Origin: Lachnospiraceae bacterium
Lineage (GTDB): Bacteria; Bacillota; Clostridia; Lachnospirales; Lachnospiraceae
DNA length: 64,000 nucleotides
Direction: 5' to 3'
NCBI GenBank assembly: GCA_017511045.1
Contig: JAFWLM010000140.1
Coordinates: 1 to 64,000, forward strand
The notes below the pieces were generated by a model. That model did no database searches. It saw only the letters and a program-made list of their open reading frames with translations, and was not told the origin of the DNA. Positions 46,398-56,774 of the stretch are shown here, piece after piece; within the stretch, counting starts at the first letter, position 1, and each line of letters starts with the position of its first letter. A program made the translations under genes and the position numbers.

Positions 46398-49121
46398 TTG
46401 GCTCAAAGAAAAAGTAATACAAAAAACAGCAGAACACCGGAAAAAAGCGGGAATCGCGAGGTGAAGATCATCATCGCTGCGGCGGTTGCTCTGTTTCTGG
46501 AACTGTGTCTTTTTAATATCTTAGGAAAATTCGGAGGCTGGATCCGTTATGCGGAATTCGGGCTCTTTGGCCTGGGTGCCTATATCTTCCCGATCCTGAT
46601 CTTTACAGCGGTTGCCTTCGTGACCTATTCTGCGAAAAAGACTACGGGAAAGATCGTCTGCGGAGTGATCTTTTTCCTCTGTCTCTGCGCATTTTTACAT
46701 ATGGTGAGCTTCTCGGGATTTGAAGATTATTCTGTCGGAGCATATTATACAGACTGTGCGGAGCAGGCAACGGGAGGCGGTATCATCGGCGGCCTTCTGG
46801 CACTTGGCCTTACAAAAGCGTTAAGCATGATCGGAGCCTATATCGTAACGATCCTGGCGATGATCGTCTGCCTTCTTATTATCTGTGAAGTTCCTCTTTT
46901 GAAACTCTTTAAAGGGCTGTTTACCAGAGAGTACGAGGATGACTATGACGATGAGCCGGACGACGAGCCGGATAAAGTTGTCAGAACACGCAGACAGCGT
47001 GAGGCGGAGTCAAGAGCAGAATACAATCGCCGCCAAAGAAGCAGACAGGAAGACTTATACAACGAAGACTATATCGGGGAATATGAGCCTCGGAGAAGAA
47101 GACCTTTAGACGATGATGACGAACTGGTTTATCAGACCACTTCGGATGAAGGGGTCACGATCCGCATCGTCCATTCCAAAAAGGCGCACAAACGTCCGAG
47201 AGCGGAACTGAAACGCTCTGCCAACAAAGCAGTTGCAATGAGAGGCGGCCATGTTCAGACCTTCCGTTCCCAGTCAAAAAAGAAAGGTGTGAGCGATAAC
47301 ATCAGCCTTTCCTCTTCAAGCAAGAGTATTGATGAGATCCGTGAGATCACAGCACCTGTCCAAAAAGAAACGAAACAGGCAGGCAGTTCCTTTATGCCGG
47401 TCATTACAGATGCCCCGGTTCCGGAGCCTGTTCATGCAGCGGATGAAAGCGCTCAGGCAGTGACATCAAGGCCGGAAAAGAAGGTTCCGAGACAGGAGCG
47501 AAAACCTTCTACCAAGATTACGACCGAGACAAAGATCACGGAGCAGAAACCAAAGAAGGGATCTTCAAAGCTTCCTTCTGATATGGAAGTTAAGAAAGTT
47601 GCTCCGGTTAAACAGTCCTCAAAAGACGGCTATGTCTATCCGCCGATGAGTCTGCTTGCCCAGCGGAAAGGCGGAAGCAGAGGCTCGAACGATGAAAAGC
47701 TGGATAAAGTGGCGCGTGATCTGGAAGTGATCCTTGAAAACTTCGGAGTGGCTGCAAAAGTCATTGACCGTCAGTCCGGTCCTTCGGTTACTCGTTACGA
47801 GCTTCAGCCGGAGCTCGGAACAAGGGTCAGCAAGATCACGGCGCTTGAAGATGATTTGAAACTGAATCTTGCAGTTTCGGATATCCGTATTGAAGCACCG
47901 ATCCCGGGACGCGCTGCCATCGGAATCGAGATTCCGAATGCGACGAAGGAAACTGTGCTGATAAGGGATGTACTGGAAGCTCCGGAGCTGATCAATCATA
48001 AATCCAAAATTGCATTTGGAGCGGGTATTAATATCAGTGGTGATGTCGTTGTTGCGGATATTGCCAAGATGCCTCACCTGCTGGTCGCAGGTACGACAGG
48101 TTCCGGTAAATCTGTATTCATGAATTCGATCATCATGTCGATCTTATACCGTGCAAAACCGTCGGAGGTGGGTCTGATCATTATCGATCCGAAGAAGATC
48201 GAGTTCGGTGTATACTCCGGGATCCCTCATCTTGTAAAGGATGTTGTGACAGACCCGGGTCAGGCTGTCAGCACGCTGCGCTGGGCTGTTAACGAGATGA
48301 CGAACCGTTATCAGAGAATGCAGCTCTCCGGCGTTCGCGATTTTAAGAGTTATAACGAAAAATTTGATAAAGGTACATTAAGCAGTGAAGAAGAAAATCC
48401 GAAACGGATGCCGCAGATCGTGATCGTGATCGACGAGCTTGCCGACTTGATGATGGTAGCGTCCAAAGAGGCAGAGGCGTTGATCTGCCGCTTGGCTCAG
48501 CTTGCCCGGGCAGCCGGTATTCACCTTGTCATAGCTACACAGAGACCTTCTGTCGATGTCGTAACAGGTCTGATCAAGGCCAACATTCCGGCCAGAGTTG
48601 CGCTTCTCGTTGCTTCCCAGGTCGACTCCCGAACGATCATCGACATGAAAGGTGCGGAAGAACTGCTGGGTAATGGCGATATGCTGTTCTATCCGACCGG
48701 TTATTCCAAACCGGTCCGTGTGCAGGGAGCATTTGTCTCGGATGAGGAAGTGGCCAATGTCGTCGGCTTCTTAAAGAAGAATAAGACGGAAGATTACTTT
48801 GCTGAAGAAGCTCAGCAGATCGCAGAGTTTATGAATAATACCGATCAGGGCCAGATGGACTTCGGTGGTGATTCTTCTTCCGGCGGTCCGGCAAATAAAC
48901 AGGATGAATATCTTTTTGAAGCAGGAAAACTCTGCATCGAAATGGGCAAAGCATCTTCATCGATGCTGCAGCGTCATTTCAGTGTAGGTTTCAACCGTGC
49001 AGCGAAGATCATTGACCAGCTGACCGAGATGGGTGCGATCAGCCCGCCGAATGGTGCAAAGCCGAGAGAGATCCTGGTTGACTTATATACGTTTGAAGAA
49101 ATGTTTCAATCGAAAGAGTAG
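46398..49121 (+). CDS. ftsK: DNA translocase FtsK/SpoIIIE
   Basis: A 907-residue hexameric DNA pump that clears chromosome DNA from the division septum. Four membrane helices lie in the first ~175 residues, then a charged linker (about 175-430), the alpha/beta motor with Walker A GTTGSGKS (about 565) and Walker B IVIVIDELADLM (about 674), and a winged-helix gamma domain at the C-terminus that reads orientation sequences. The start is a TTG at 46398 with AGGAG nine bases upstream; no ATG is suitable. Confidence 0.96.
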   Translation: MAQRKSNTKNSRTPEKSGNREVKIIIAAAVALFLELCLFNILGKFGGWIRYAEFGLFGLGAYIFPILIFTAVAFVTYSAKKTTGKIVCGVIFFLCLCAFLHMVSFSGFEDYSVGAYYTDCAEQATGGGIIGGLLALGLTKALSMIGAYIVTILAMIVCLLIICEVPLLKLFKGLFTREYEDDYDDEPDDEPDKVVRTRRQREAESRAEYNRRQRSRQEDLYNEDYIGEYEPRRRRPLDDDDELVYQTTSDEGVTIRIVHSKKAHKRPRAELKRSANKAVAMRGGHVQTFRSQSKKKGVSDNISLSSSSKSIDEIREITAPVQKETKQAGSSFMPVITDAPVPEPVHAADESAQAVTSRPEKKVPRQERKPSTKITTETKITEQKPKKGSSKLPSDMEVKKVAPVKQSSKDGYVYPPMSLLAQRKGGSRGSNDEKLDKVARDLEVILENFGVAAKVIDRQSGPSVTRYELQPELGTRVSKITALEDDLKLNLAVSDIRIEAPIPGRAAIGIEIPNATKETVLIRDVLEAPELINHKSKIAFGAGINISGDVVVADIAKMPHLLVAGTTGSGKSVFMNSIIMSILYRAKPSEVGLIIIDPKKIEFGVYSGIPHLVKDVVTDPGQAVSTLRWAVNEMTNRYQRMQLSGVRDFKSYNEKFDKGTLSSEEENPKRMPQIVIVIDELADLMMVASKEAEALICRLAQLARAAGIHLVIATQRPSVDVVTGLIKANIPARVALLVASQVDSRTIIDMKGAEELLGNGDMLFYPTGYSKPVRVQGAFVSDEEVANVVGFLKKNKTEDYFAEEAQQIAEFMNNTDQGQMDFGGDSSSGGPANKQDEYLFEAGKLCIEMGKASSSMLQRHFSVGFNRAAKIIDQLTEMGAISPPNGAKPREILVDLYTFEEMFQSKE

Positions 49122-49127
49122 AGACTT

Positions 49128-50630
49128 ATGAAAAGTTTAAAAGAATTATTGCAGGAAACTACATATGAAGTGCTTCGCGGAGATGACGCCGTTCCGGTTT
49201 CAGATCTGACGAATGATTCCAGACAGATCAAAGAAGGCAGTGCCTTCTTCTGTTTTATCGGAGCAGAATCTGACGGACACCGTTTTATTCCGAATGCGCT
49301 GAAAGCAGGGGCGAAGGCACTAGTGATCCAGAGGGATATCGAGGAAGAACTCGAAGGAATCGATCCTGCGCTTCTTGAAGCGGTAACGATCGTAAAGACC
49401 GCCGATACCCGCTTTGCGCTTGCTGTTGCCAGCGCGGAGTTCTTTGATCATCCGGCTAAGAAGATGCTTACGATCGCTATTACCGGAACCAAAGGAAAAA
49501 CCAGTATCACCAGCATGGTGCAGAAGATCCTTCAGATGGCGGGACACAAAGTCGGAACGATCGGTACTGTGGGTGCAGATACCGGTGATGAGTTTATAAA
49601 GACTGAGACAACGACACCGGAATCTTTAGACGTCGAAAGATTCTTTGATGCCATGGTGAAAAACGGCTGCGATGCCTGTGTGATGGAAGTTTCCTCCCAG
49701 GCTCTGATGCTGCACCGTGTGTCAGGAATTCTGTTTGATTACGGTCTGTTTACTAATCTGTCTCCGGATCATATCGGAGGCCCGGAGCATAAAGATATGG
49801 CGGACTATGTCCATTGCAAGAGCCTTCTGTTCCGGCAATGCAGACATGGGATTTTTAACTTTGACGATGAACACTATGAAGATATGGTCCGGGAGTGCAC
49901 CTGTGATATCCATACCTTCTCCTGCCATAAAGAGTCTGACTTAAAGGCGGAAAACATTGCTTATTTAAGAGAACCCGGCTTTTTAGGAATGGCCTTTGAT
50001 ACCAAAGGGGCGATCAATGATTCCTTTAAAGTGAGCGCACCCGGAGAGTTTTCTGTTTACAACGCGATGGCTGCCATCAGTGCATGTCACGCAGCAGGTG
50101 TTGATACAGAGGTGATTAAGCAGGCATTAACGGAAGTGCATGTGCGCGGGCGGATGGAACCGGTGCATATCTCTCCGCGCTTTACGCTGCTGATCGACTA
50201 TGCACATAATGCGGTCTCTGTTGAAAGCATTCTGAAAGCGATGCGTAAATATGAACCGAAACGCCTGGTAAGCCTCTTTGGCTGCGGCGGAAACCGTTCT
50301 AAGCTGCGCCGCTATGAGATGGGCGAGATGAGCGGTCTTTATGCAGACCTTTCTATTTTGACAGAAGATAATTCCCGCATGGAGGATGTGAATGACATCA
50401 TTGCCGATATCGTGACCGGTATCAGCAAAACCGATGGCGAATATGTCATCATTCCGGACCGGAAGGATGCGATCCGCTACAGCATCGAGAATGCAAAGGA
50501 AGGAGATATCATTCTGCTTCTCGGAAAAGGGCACGAAGATTATCAGGATAAAGGCGGCGTAAAAAGGCCATTTGATGAGCGCGTGATCATTCAGGAGATC
50601 CTGGATGAAATTGGCTGGAAGTATGAATAG
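49128..50630 (+). CDS. murE: UDP-MurNAc-tripeptide synthetase (MurE-like)
   Basis: A 500-residue Mur ligase that adds the third amino acid to UDP-MurNAc-L-Ala-D-Glu in the cytoplasm. The P-loop TGTKGKT is at 119-125, ETTTPESLD and MEVSSQAL follow, and the C-terminal domain has HVRGRMEP. The third-residue selector reads DNSR; the DAP enzymes I recall have DNPR, so the Arg that holds meso-DAP is kept but the Pro is not. It starts six bases after ftsK and overlaps priA by eight bases. Confidence 0.92.
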   Translation: MKSLKELLQETTYEVLRGDDAVPVSDLTNDSRQIKEGSAFFCFIGAESDGHRFIPNALKAGAKALVIQRDIEEELEGIDPALLEAVTIVKTADTRFALAVASAEFFDHPAKKMLTIAITGTKGKTSITSMVQKILQMAGHKVGTIGTVGADTGDEFIKTETTTPESLDVERFFDAMVKNGCDACVMEVSSQALMLHRVSGILFDYGLFTNLSPDHIGGPEHKDMADYVHCKSLLFRQCRHGIFNFDDEHYEDMVRECTCDIHTFSCHKESDLKAENIAYLREPGFLGMAFDTKGAINDSFKVSAPGEFSVYNAMAAISACHAAGVDTEVIKQALTEVHVRGRMEPVHISPRFTLLIDYAHNAVSVESILKAMRKYEPKRLVSLFGCGGNRSKLRRYEMGEMSGLYADLSILTEDNSRMEDVNDIIADIVTGISKTDGEYVIIPDRKDAIRYSIENAKEGDIILLLGKGHEDYQDKGGVKRPFDERVIIQEILDEIGWKYE

Positions 50631-52887
50631 ATTCGCAGAGATCATTGTAGATATTTCTCATGAGAAGGTTGACAGGCCTTTTGAGTATATCGTTCCGGAT
50701 GCATTATCTGAAGAAGTCCGTGTCGGAAGTCAGGTGGAGATCCCGTTTGGAAAAGGAAACAAAAAGATCAAGGGCTTTGTTCTCAATCTGAAAGACGAGG
50801 CTTCTTTTGATCCTGCAAAGCTTAAGAGCATTGCAAGTGTCGTTCCTCATTCCACTTCTGCCACAGGCGATATGATCGCTTTGGCGTATTTTATCAAGAC
50901 CCATTACGGATCCACCATGAATCAGGCATTGAAAACGGTGCTCCCGGTCAAAAAGAGTGCTGCTGCAGTCAAAGAGACTTATGTTCTGCAGGAGGCCTCT
51001 GATGAAGAACTGGAAAAAGCGATCGACAGATATTCCAAAGATAAACGAAGTGTCGCCAAACTAAGGTTGTTAAAAGAACTGCGCCGGGAGAAAGTACTTC
51101 CTGCAGATATCGTCAAAGATAAACTGAATATTTCGCCTTCAACGATCTCGTCTTTGGAAAAGGAAGGCTTGATCCGGAAAGATGTAAAAGAAAACCTCCG
51201 CGACGTTTTCGATATCAAAGAAAAACAAAACTATACCATTCAGCTGAATGAAGGCCAGCAGCGGATCGCTGATGATATTTGGACACGCTATGAAAATGGG
51301 GATAAACGTCCGTCACTGATCCGCGGGGTGACAGGTTCAGGCAAGACAGAGATCTATATTGAGCTGATCGACCGCGTGGTAAAAGAGGGAAAGCAGGCCG
51401 TCGTCCTGATCCCGGAAATCGCGCTGACCTATCAGACGGTCTTAAGATTTTACAAGAAATTCGGAAACCGCATTTCTGTTATTAACTCGCGTCTTACGAA
51501 CGCGCAAAAACATGACCAGCTGGAAAAAGCAAGACTCGGTCAGGTAGATATCATTATCGGACCGCGTTCTGCGCTCTTTTCTCCGTTCCCGAACCTCGGG
51601 ATCATCATTATTGATGAGGAACATGAAGGCACCTATAAAAATGAGAACGTTCCGCGGTATCATTCAAGAGAAGTCGCAGAAAAAAGAGCTGCAATGAGCG
51701 GCGGCTTTCTTGTTTTAGGCTCAGCGACACCGTCTGTTGAAAGCTACTATAAGGCAGAAAAAGGAGACTATCAGCTTTACGATCTCGATCTTCGTGCAAG
51801 CGGTGCGAAGCTTCCGGAAGTGGAGGTGGTCGATCTCAGGGAGGAGCTGACAGCAGGCAACCGTTCGATCATCAGCCGCAGACTGGATGAACTGATCGTT
51901 GACAGACTGAATAAGCAGGAGCAGATCATTCTGTTTATCAACCGGAGAGGATACTCCAGTTTCGTCTCCTGCAGAAGCTGCGGAACAGCGCTTAAGTGTC
52001 CGCATTGCGATGTATCCCTGAAATATCATAAGAACGGAAAGCTGATGTGCCACTACTGCGGATATGAGACCCCGATGGTAAAGACCTGCCCGGAATGCGG
52101 TTCTAAATATATCGGCACATTCGGTACCGGAACGCAGAAAGTTGAAGAAGAAATAAACCGATTGTATCCGCAGGCAAAAACACTTAGAATGGACTTCGAC
52201 ACGACCAGGGAAAAAGACGGACATGAGAAGATCCTTTCCGCTTTTGCCGATCATCAGGTAGACATCCTGATCGGCACACAGATGATCGTGAAAGGACATG
52301 ATTTTGCCAATGTCACCCTTGTGGGGATCCTGGCTGCAGATATGTCTCTTTATTCCGGAGACTATCTTGCGGCGGAGCGGACATTCCAACTGCTTACGCA
52401 GGCAGCAGGACGTGCGGGCAGAGGGAAAAAAGAAGGAAACGTTGTGATCCAGACGTATTCTCCGGATAACTATTCCATTCGTTTCGGATCGAAGCAGGAT
52501 TACAAAGGCTTCTATGATTTTGAAATGGCATACCGCAAAATGCTCGGATATCCGCCGGTCATGAATATGCTTGGCATATTATTTGCATCGGAAAATGAGG
52601 TGCATCTCAGCAGACAGTGCAATACCATAAGTCAGGTGATCGACTTTAAGATTCAGGCAAAGGCCAAAGCGGATCCCTCAAAAACTCCGGTGCAGAAGAT
52701 CGGACCGAGTGAGGCGCCGATTGCCAGGATCAATGATAAATACCGGAAGATGATCTATCTGAAATCTCCTGTTTATCAGGACCTGATCGACATCAAGGAT
52801 TCGGTGGAAAACTATATGGATGAAAACCCGGATAAGAATCTGGATATAATATTTGATTTTTCAATGATGGGAAGTAAAGAGGTTTAA
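50623..52887 (+). CDS. priA: Primosomal helicase PriA
   Basis: A 754-residue superfamily 2 helicase that reloads the replisome at stalled forks. A DNA-binding N-terminus precedes the Walker A motif GVTGSGKTE (about 238) and the DEEH box (about 330). A zinc domain follows with paired Cys motifs (CRSCGTALKCPHC, CHYCG, CPECG; about 449-490). GTQMIVKGHDF and QAAGRAGRG are helicase motifs V and VI. The ATG at 50623 lies inside the end of murE, so translation is probably coupled. Confidence 0.96.
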   Translation: MNRFAEIIVDISHEKVDRPFEYIVPDALSEEVRVGSQVEIPFGKGNKKIKGFVLNLKDEASFDPAKLKSIASVVPHSTSATGDMIALAYFIKTHYGSTMNQALKTVLPVKKSAAAVKETYVLQEASDEELEKAIDRYSKDKRSVAKLRLLKELRREKVLPADIVKDKLNISPSTISSLEKEGLIRKDVKENLRDVFDIKEKQNYTIQLNEGQQRIADDIWTRYENGDKRPSLIRGVTGSGKTEIYIELIDRVVKEGKQAVVLIPEIALTYQTVLRFYKKFGNRISVINSRLTNAQKHDQLEKARLGQVDIIIGPRSALFSPFPNLGIIIIDEEHEGTYKNENVPRYHSREVAEKRAAMSGGFLVLGSATPSVESYYKAEKGDYQLYDLDLRASGAKLPEVEVVDLREELTAGNRSIISRRLDELIVDRLNKQEQIILFINRRGYSSFVSCRSCGTALKCPHCDVSLKYHKNGKLMCHYCGYETPMVKTCPECGSKYIGTFGTGTQKVEEEINRLYPQAKTLRMDFDTTREKDGHEKILSAFADHQVDILIGTQMIVKGHDFANVTLVGILAADMSLYSGDYLAAERTFQLLTQAAGRAGRGKKEGNVVIQTYSPDNYSIRFGSKQDYKGFYDFEMAYRKMLGYPPVMNMLGILFASENEVHLSRQCNTISQVIDFKIQAKAKADPSKTPVQKIGPSEAPIARINDKYRKMIYLKSPVYQDLIDIKDSVENYMDENPDKNLDIIFDFSMMGSKEV

Positions 52888-52888
52888 C

Positions 52889-53485
52889 ATGGCACTTAGA
52901 ACGATTCGTACAGAAGAAGACGAGATCTTAAGAAAAAAATCCAAAGAGGTTAAGGCAATTACAGAGCGCACGAGCCAGCTGATCGACGACATGATCGAGA
53001 CTGTTCATGACGCTTATGGTGCAGGCCTTGCAGCTGTTCAGGTCGGTATCTTGAAACGGCTCTGTATCGTAACTGTGGAGCCTCCGGAGCCGGAATATGA
53101 CGAAGAAGGGAACGAAATCGAAATGGAGATCGATCCGTTAACACATAATAACGGCGAAGATCTTGTCATTATCAATCCGGAGATCACAGTACTCGATGAA
53201 GAGGACACCCAGTGTGGAACCGAAGGCTGTCTTTCCTTCCCGGGGAAATTCGGCTATGTTACCAGACCGAACCATATCCGCCTCAAAGCGTTTGACCGGA
53301 ACCTGGAGCCATACGAGCTCGAAGCAAAAGGTCTTCTGGCAAGGGCGATCTGCCACGAGTGCGACCATATGGACGGTGTTTTATATGTCGATAAAGTAGA
53401 AAACGGCGAAGTGTATTATGTGCCTGATCCGGAGGATGCTGAGGATGAGGACGTGGACATGCTTGAGACCGCAGACGAGGAATAG
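52889..53485 (+). CDS. def: Peptide deformylase
   Basis: A 198-residue metalloenzyme that removes the N-formyl group from new proteins. All three motifs are present: GAGLAAVQVG, EGCLSFPG with the metal Cys, and HECDHMDGVLYVD with both metal His residues and the catalytic Glu. An acidic insertion (EPEYDEEGNEIEMEIDP) sits between motifs 1 and 2, and the C-terminus is an acidic tail, making it longer than the usual ~150-170. One base separates it from priA. Confidence 0.97.
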   Translation: MALRTIRTEEDEILRKKSKEVKAITERTSQLIDDMIETVHDAYGAGLAAVQVGILKRLCIVTVEPPEPEYDEEGNEIEMEIDPLTHNNGEDLVIINPEITVLDEEDTQCGTEGCLSFPGKFGYVTRPNHIRLKAFDRNLEPYELEAKGLLARAICHECDHMDGVLYVDKVENGEVYYVPDPEDAEDEDVDMLETADEE

Positions 53486-53490
53486 GGTAC

Positions 53491-54441
53491 ATGAAAGTAG
53501 TTTTTATGGGAACACCGGAGCTTGCTGCGGTGGCATTAAAAAAACTGATCGGATCGCGGCATGAAGTACTGGCGGTGGTAACACAGCCGGATAAAGCCAG
53601 CGGCCGTGGCCGCAGTGTGAAATACTCACCGGTCAAAGAGACCGCGTTAGAAGCGGGTATTCCGGTGCTGCAGCCTGTTTCGATCAGGAATGGCGACTGC
53701 AAAGAAGAAATCTGTGCATTGGGCGCAGATGTGTTTGTCGTAGCCGCTTTTTCCCAGCTTCTTCCAAAATGGTTTCTGGAGATCCCTCCATATGGATGTA
53801 TCAATATTCATCCCTCTCTTCTTCCGAAGTACCGCGGCGCGTCACCGCTTCGCGGGCCGATCATTGAAGGAGATGCGGACTATGGTGTTACGATCATGAA
53901 GATGGCAGAGCAGCTTGACGCCGGCGATATCCTTCTTCAGAAAGCGTTTCCGATGGGTGCAAAAGAAACGATCCTGACTCTGACACCGAAAGCTGCAGAA
54001 ATCGGTGCGGAGATGCTGCTTGAGACTCTCGAAAGAATGGAAAAAGGCACACTGGTGCCGGTTCCGCAGAATGATGCAGAGTCCAGCTATATCAGGCAAT
54101 TGGATAAAGAAGACGGGAGGATCCACTTCGAAAACAGCGCGGCACAGATCGAACGCCAGATCCGGGCATGTGATCCCTGGCCGAGCGCCTTTACTAAACT
54201 CAGCGGGAAGACCTTTAAGATCTGGGATGCGGATGTGGTCTCCGATGAAGAAGCAGAGAATAAAGATGATGACGTTCCAACTGGAAGCGTCGTTTATGCA
54301 GATAAAAAATCCCTGTATGTCAAATGCGGGGAAGGCTGCCTGAAACTGAATGAAGTTCAGATGGAAGGCAAAAAGCGGATGGGGATCGAAGAATTCCTCC
54401 GCGGAAAGAAGCTCGTGAAAGGATTCCTTTTTGGAGAATAA
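53491..54441 (+). CDS. fmt: Methionyl-tRNA formyltransferase
   Basis: A 316-residue enzyme that formylates initiator Met-tRNA. The formyltransferase domain shows VFMGTPELAAVAL, the catalytic block INIHPSLLPKYRGASP and the following D in EQLDAGDILLQ; the C-terminal tRNA-binding domain starts near residue 205. It works in sequence with the preceding deformylase. Confidence 0.97.
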   Translation: MKVVFMGTPELAAVALKKLIGSRHEVLAVVTQPDKASGRGRSVKYSPVKETALEAGIPVLQPVSIRNGDCKEEICALGADVFVVAAFSQLLPKWFLEIPPYGCINIHPSLLPKYRGASPLRGPIIEGDADYGVTIMKMAEQLDAGDILLQKAFPMGAKETILTLTPKAAEIGAEMLLETLERMEKGTLVPVPQNDAESSYIRQLDKEDGRIHFENSAAQIERQIRACDPWPSAFTKLSGKTFKIWDADVVSDEEAENKDDDVPTGSVVYADKKSLYVKCGEGCLKLNEVQMEGKKRMGIEEFLRGKKLVKGFLFGE

Positions 54442-55732
54442 ACAAACGGAGAAAACAGATATTCGTGCGATCGTTCTTCAGATGCTGGTAGATACGATCG
54501 AGAAGAGAGCCTTCAGTCATATTGTGCTGAATCAGGCTTTTTCTTCTAATAAGCTGAATCATCAGGAGAAGATCTTTGCCGGAAGACTCTATCACGGTGT
54601 CCTTGAACGCGTCTTTTATCTGGACTGGATCATCAGCTCCTATTCCAGTGTGAAGATCAATAAGATGAAACCGGTGATTCGAAATATCCTTCGCATGAGT
54701 CTTTACCAGATGCTGTTTATGGATGCGGTGCCGGATCATGCAGCGATCAATGAGGCGGTGCGGCTCACAAAGAAAAAGGGTCTGAAAGGACTTGCACCTT
54801 TTGTGAACGGTCTTTTAAGGGCGTTTCAAAGAGGCGGCATCAAGCCGGGAATGCCGGAACATATCAAACATTCAGTGCCTTTATGGCTGTATGAGCTGGA
54901 AGTAGATGAGCTCGGAAAAAAGGCAGCAGATGCGTTCTTTGATGCGGCCTGCAACCCGGATGCGGGACTCTATGTACGCATGAACCTCAGAGAAAAAACT
55001 GCAGAGGAGATCATTGCTCTGCTGGAAGCAGACGGCTGCAGAGCAGAGCAGGTTCCGGAGCTCAAAGAAGCGCTGAGGCTTTCAGAAGTAGGAGAACTGA
55101 CAGAACTTTCTGCTTTTAAGAAAGGTCTGATCACCGTGCAGGACTTAAGCTCGATGTTTGTCGGAAAGACTGCAGCTGAGTTTACAGAGCCGGACAAAGT
55201 GCGTCAGATCTTAGATGTCTGTGCTGCGCCGGGCGGAAAGAGCCTTCATTTGGCGGAAACATTTCCGGATGCGTTTGTCTGTGCAAGAGATCTTTCCGAG
55301 GCGAAAGTGAAACTGATCGAAGAGAATATTAAACGCAGCGAAGCAAAGAATATTCAGGCTGAAACCTTTGACGCCCTGGTTTTGGATGAACCAAGAAAAG
55401 GAAAAATGGATATCGTGCTTGCTGATCTTCCGTGTTCAGGACTTGGGGTGATCGGAAGGAAGGCTGATATCAAGCTGAGACTTTCAGAAGGGGATCTTAC
55501 AGAACTTGCTGAGCTGCAAAGACAGATCCTGGAAGTCGTAAACCAGTATGTTAAGCCGGGCGGGATCCTGATCTACAGTACCTGCACGGTAAACCGGAAA
55601 GAAAACCGGGAAAACGCTGTCTGGTTCGAGGAAAACTATCCATTTGAAAAGCTTTATGAACGGCAGTTCCTTCCTGGGCAGGATGAATGTGACGGTTTCT
55701 ATCTTACGGTGTTTCAAAAACTGAACGGATAA
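54431..55732 (+). CDS. rsmB: 16S rRNA (cytosine-967-C5)-methyltransferase
   Basis: A 433-residue RsmB/Sun enzyme with an N-terminal NusB-like RNA-binding domain and a C-terminal SAM-dependent methyltransferase. Seen are VCAAPGGKS for SAM, LADLPCSGLGVI with the release Cys and YSTCTVNRKEN with the nucleophile Cys. The start is a TTG at 54431 that overlaps fmt by 11 bases, with AAAGGA upstream; the next Met is 17 codons in and would cut the NusB fold. Confidence 0.93.
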   Translation: MENKQTEKTDIRAIVLQMLVDTIEKRAFSHIVLNQAFSSNKLNHQEKIFAGRLYHGVLERVFYLDWIISSYSSVKINKMKPVIRNILRMSLYQMLFMDAVPDHAAINEAVRLTKKKGLKGLAPFVNGLLRAFQRGGIKPGMPEHIKHSVPLWLYELEVDELGKKAADAFFDAACNPDAGLYVRMNLREKTAEEIIALLEADGCRAEQVPELKEALRLSEVGELTELSAFKKGLITVQDLSSMFVGKTAAEFTEPDKVRQILDVCAAPGGKSLHLAETFPDAFVCARDLSEAKVKLIEENIKRSEAKNIQAETFDALVLDEPRKGKMDIVLADLPCSGLGVIGRKADIKLRLSEGDLTELAELQRQILEVVNQYVKPGGILIYSTCTVNRKENRENAVWFEENYPFEKLYERQFLPGQDECDGFYLTVFQKLNG

Positions 55733-55739
55733 AAAATAT

Positions 55740-56774
55740 ATGAGTTCACAGAAAATTGACATTAAATCATTAGAATACGAGGCTTTAGAGGCTCTATTAA
55801 AGGACTTGGGACAGCCTGCATTCCGCTGCAAACAGGTTTTTTCCTGGCTGCATGAGAAGTGCGTAGACAGTTTTGAGGAGATGACAAACCTTTCGAAGGA
55901 CTTCAGAAATGAGCTGGATGAGAAATGTGAGATACGGGGCCTGACGAAAAGGAAAGTACTTACTTCAGAAATTGACGGTACAAAGAAGTATTTATTCGAA
56001 CTTTTCGACGGCAATGTCATTGAAAGTGTCATGATGCCATATAAACACGGCAACAGTGTCTGCGTGTCTTCACAGGTCGGCTGCAATATGGGCTGCTCCT
56101 TCTGTGCATCCACGATCGACGGCTGTGTGCGCGATCTTACTGCCTCTGAGATCTTAAGCCAGGTCTATGAGATCCAGAAAGATATCGGTGAACGGGTGTC
56201 CAATATCGTCATTATGGGAATGGGGGAACCGCTCATAAATTACGATAATGTCGTGCGCTTTGTAAGGATCATCAGCCATGAAAATGCCTTGCATATAAGC
56301 CAGAGAAATATTACAATATCCACATGCGGGATAATACCCGCTATTATAAAATTGTCCGGCGAAAGGCTAAAGGTGACTTTAGCGCTTTCGTTGCATGCGC
56401 CTAACGACAGGATTCGAAGGAAAATCATGCCGGTGGCTAAAAAATATGCCATTGAAGATGTGCTTTCTGCATGTGATACCTATTTTGAGGAGACAGGAAG
56501 ACGCGTGACCTTTGAGTATTGTCTGATCGATCAGGTGAACGACAGGGAAGAGCATGCGAAAGAGCTTGCCGGACTATTAAAAGGGCGGAATGCCCATGTG
56601 AATCTGATACCGGTGAATCCAACACCGGAAAACAACTATGGAGCAGCAAAAGAGAAGGACATTATGGCCTTCCAGAAAATATTGGAAAAAGAAGGCATAA
56701 CAGCCACCCGGCGCAGAGAGATGGGAAGAGACATCAGCGGCGCCTGCGGTCAGTTAGTAAGGAGGAAGTTTTGA
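55740..56774 (+). CDS. rlmN: Dual-specificity 23S rRNA / tRNA adenine-C2 methyltransferase
   Basis: A 344-residue radical SAM enzyme that methylates A2503 of 23S rRNA and A37 of some tRNAs. The Fe-S motif CNMGCSFC, the GMGEPL motif and a C-terminal Cys (ISGACGQLV) that would carry the protein-bound methyl are all seen. It starts seven bases after rsmB. Confidence 0.97.
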   Translation: MSSQKIDIKSLEYEALEALLKDLGQPAFRCKQVFSWLHEKCVDSFEEMTNLSKDFRNELDEKCEIRGLTKRKVLTSEIDGTKKYLFELFDGNVIESVMMPYKHGNSVCVSSQVGCNMGCSFCASTIDGCVRDLTASEILSQVYEIQKDIGERVSNIVIMGMGEPLINYDNVVRFVRIISHENALHISQRNITISTCGIIPAIIKLSGERLKVTLALSLHAPNDRIRRKIMPVAKKYAIEDVLSACDTYFEETGRRVTFEYCLIDQVNDREEHAKELAGLLKGRNAHVNLIPVNPTPENNYGAAKEKDIMAFQKILEKEGITATRRREMGRDISGACGQLVRRKF

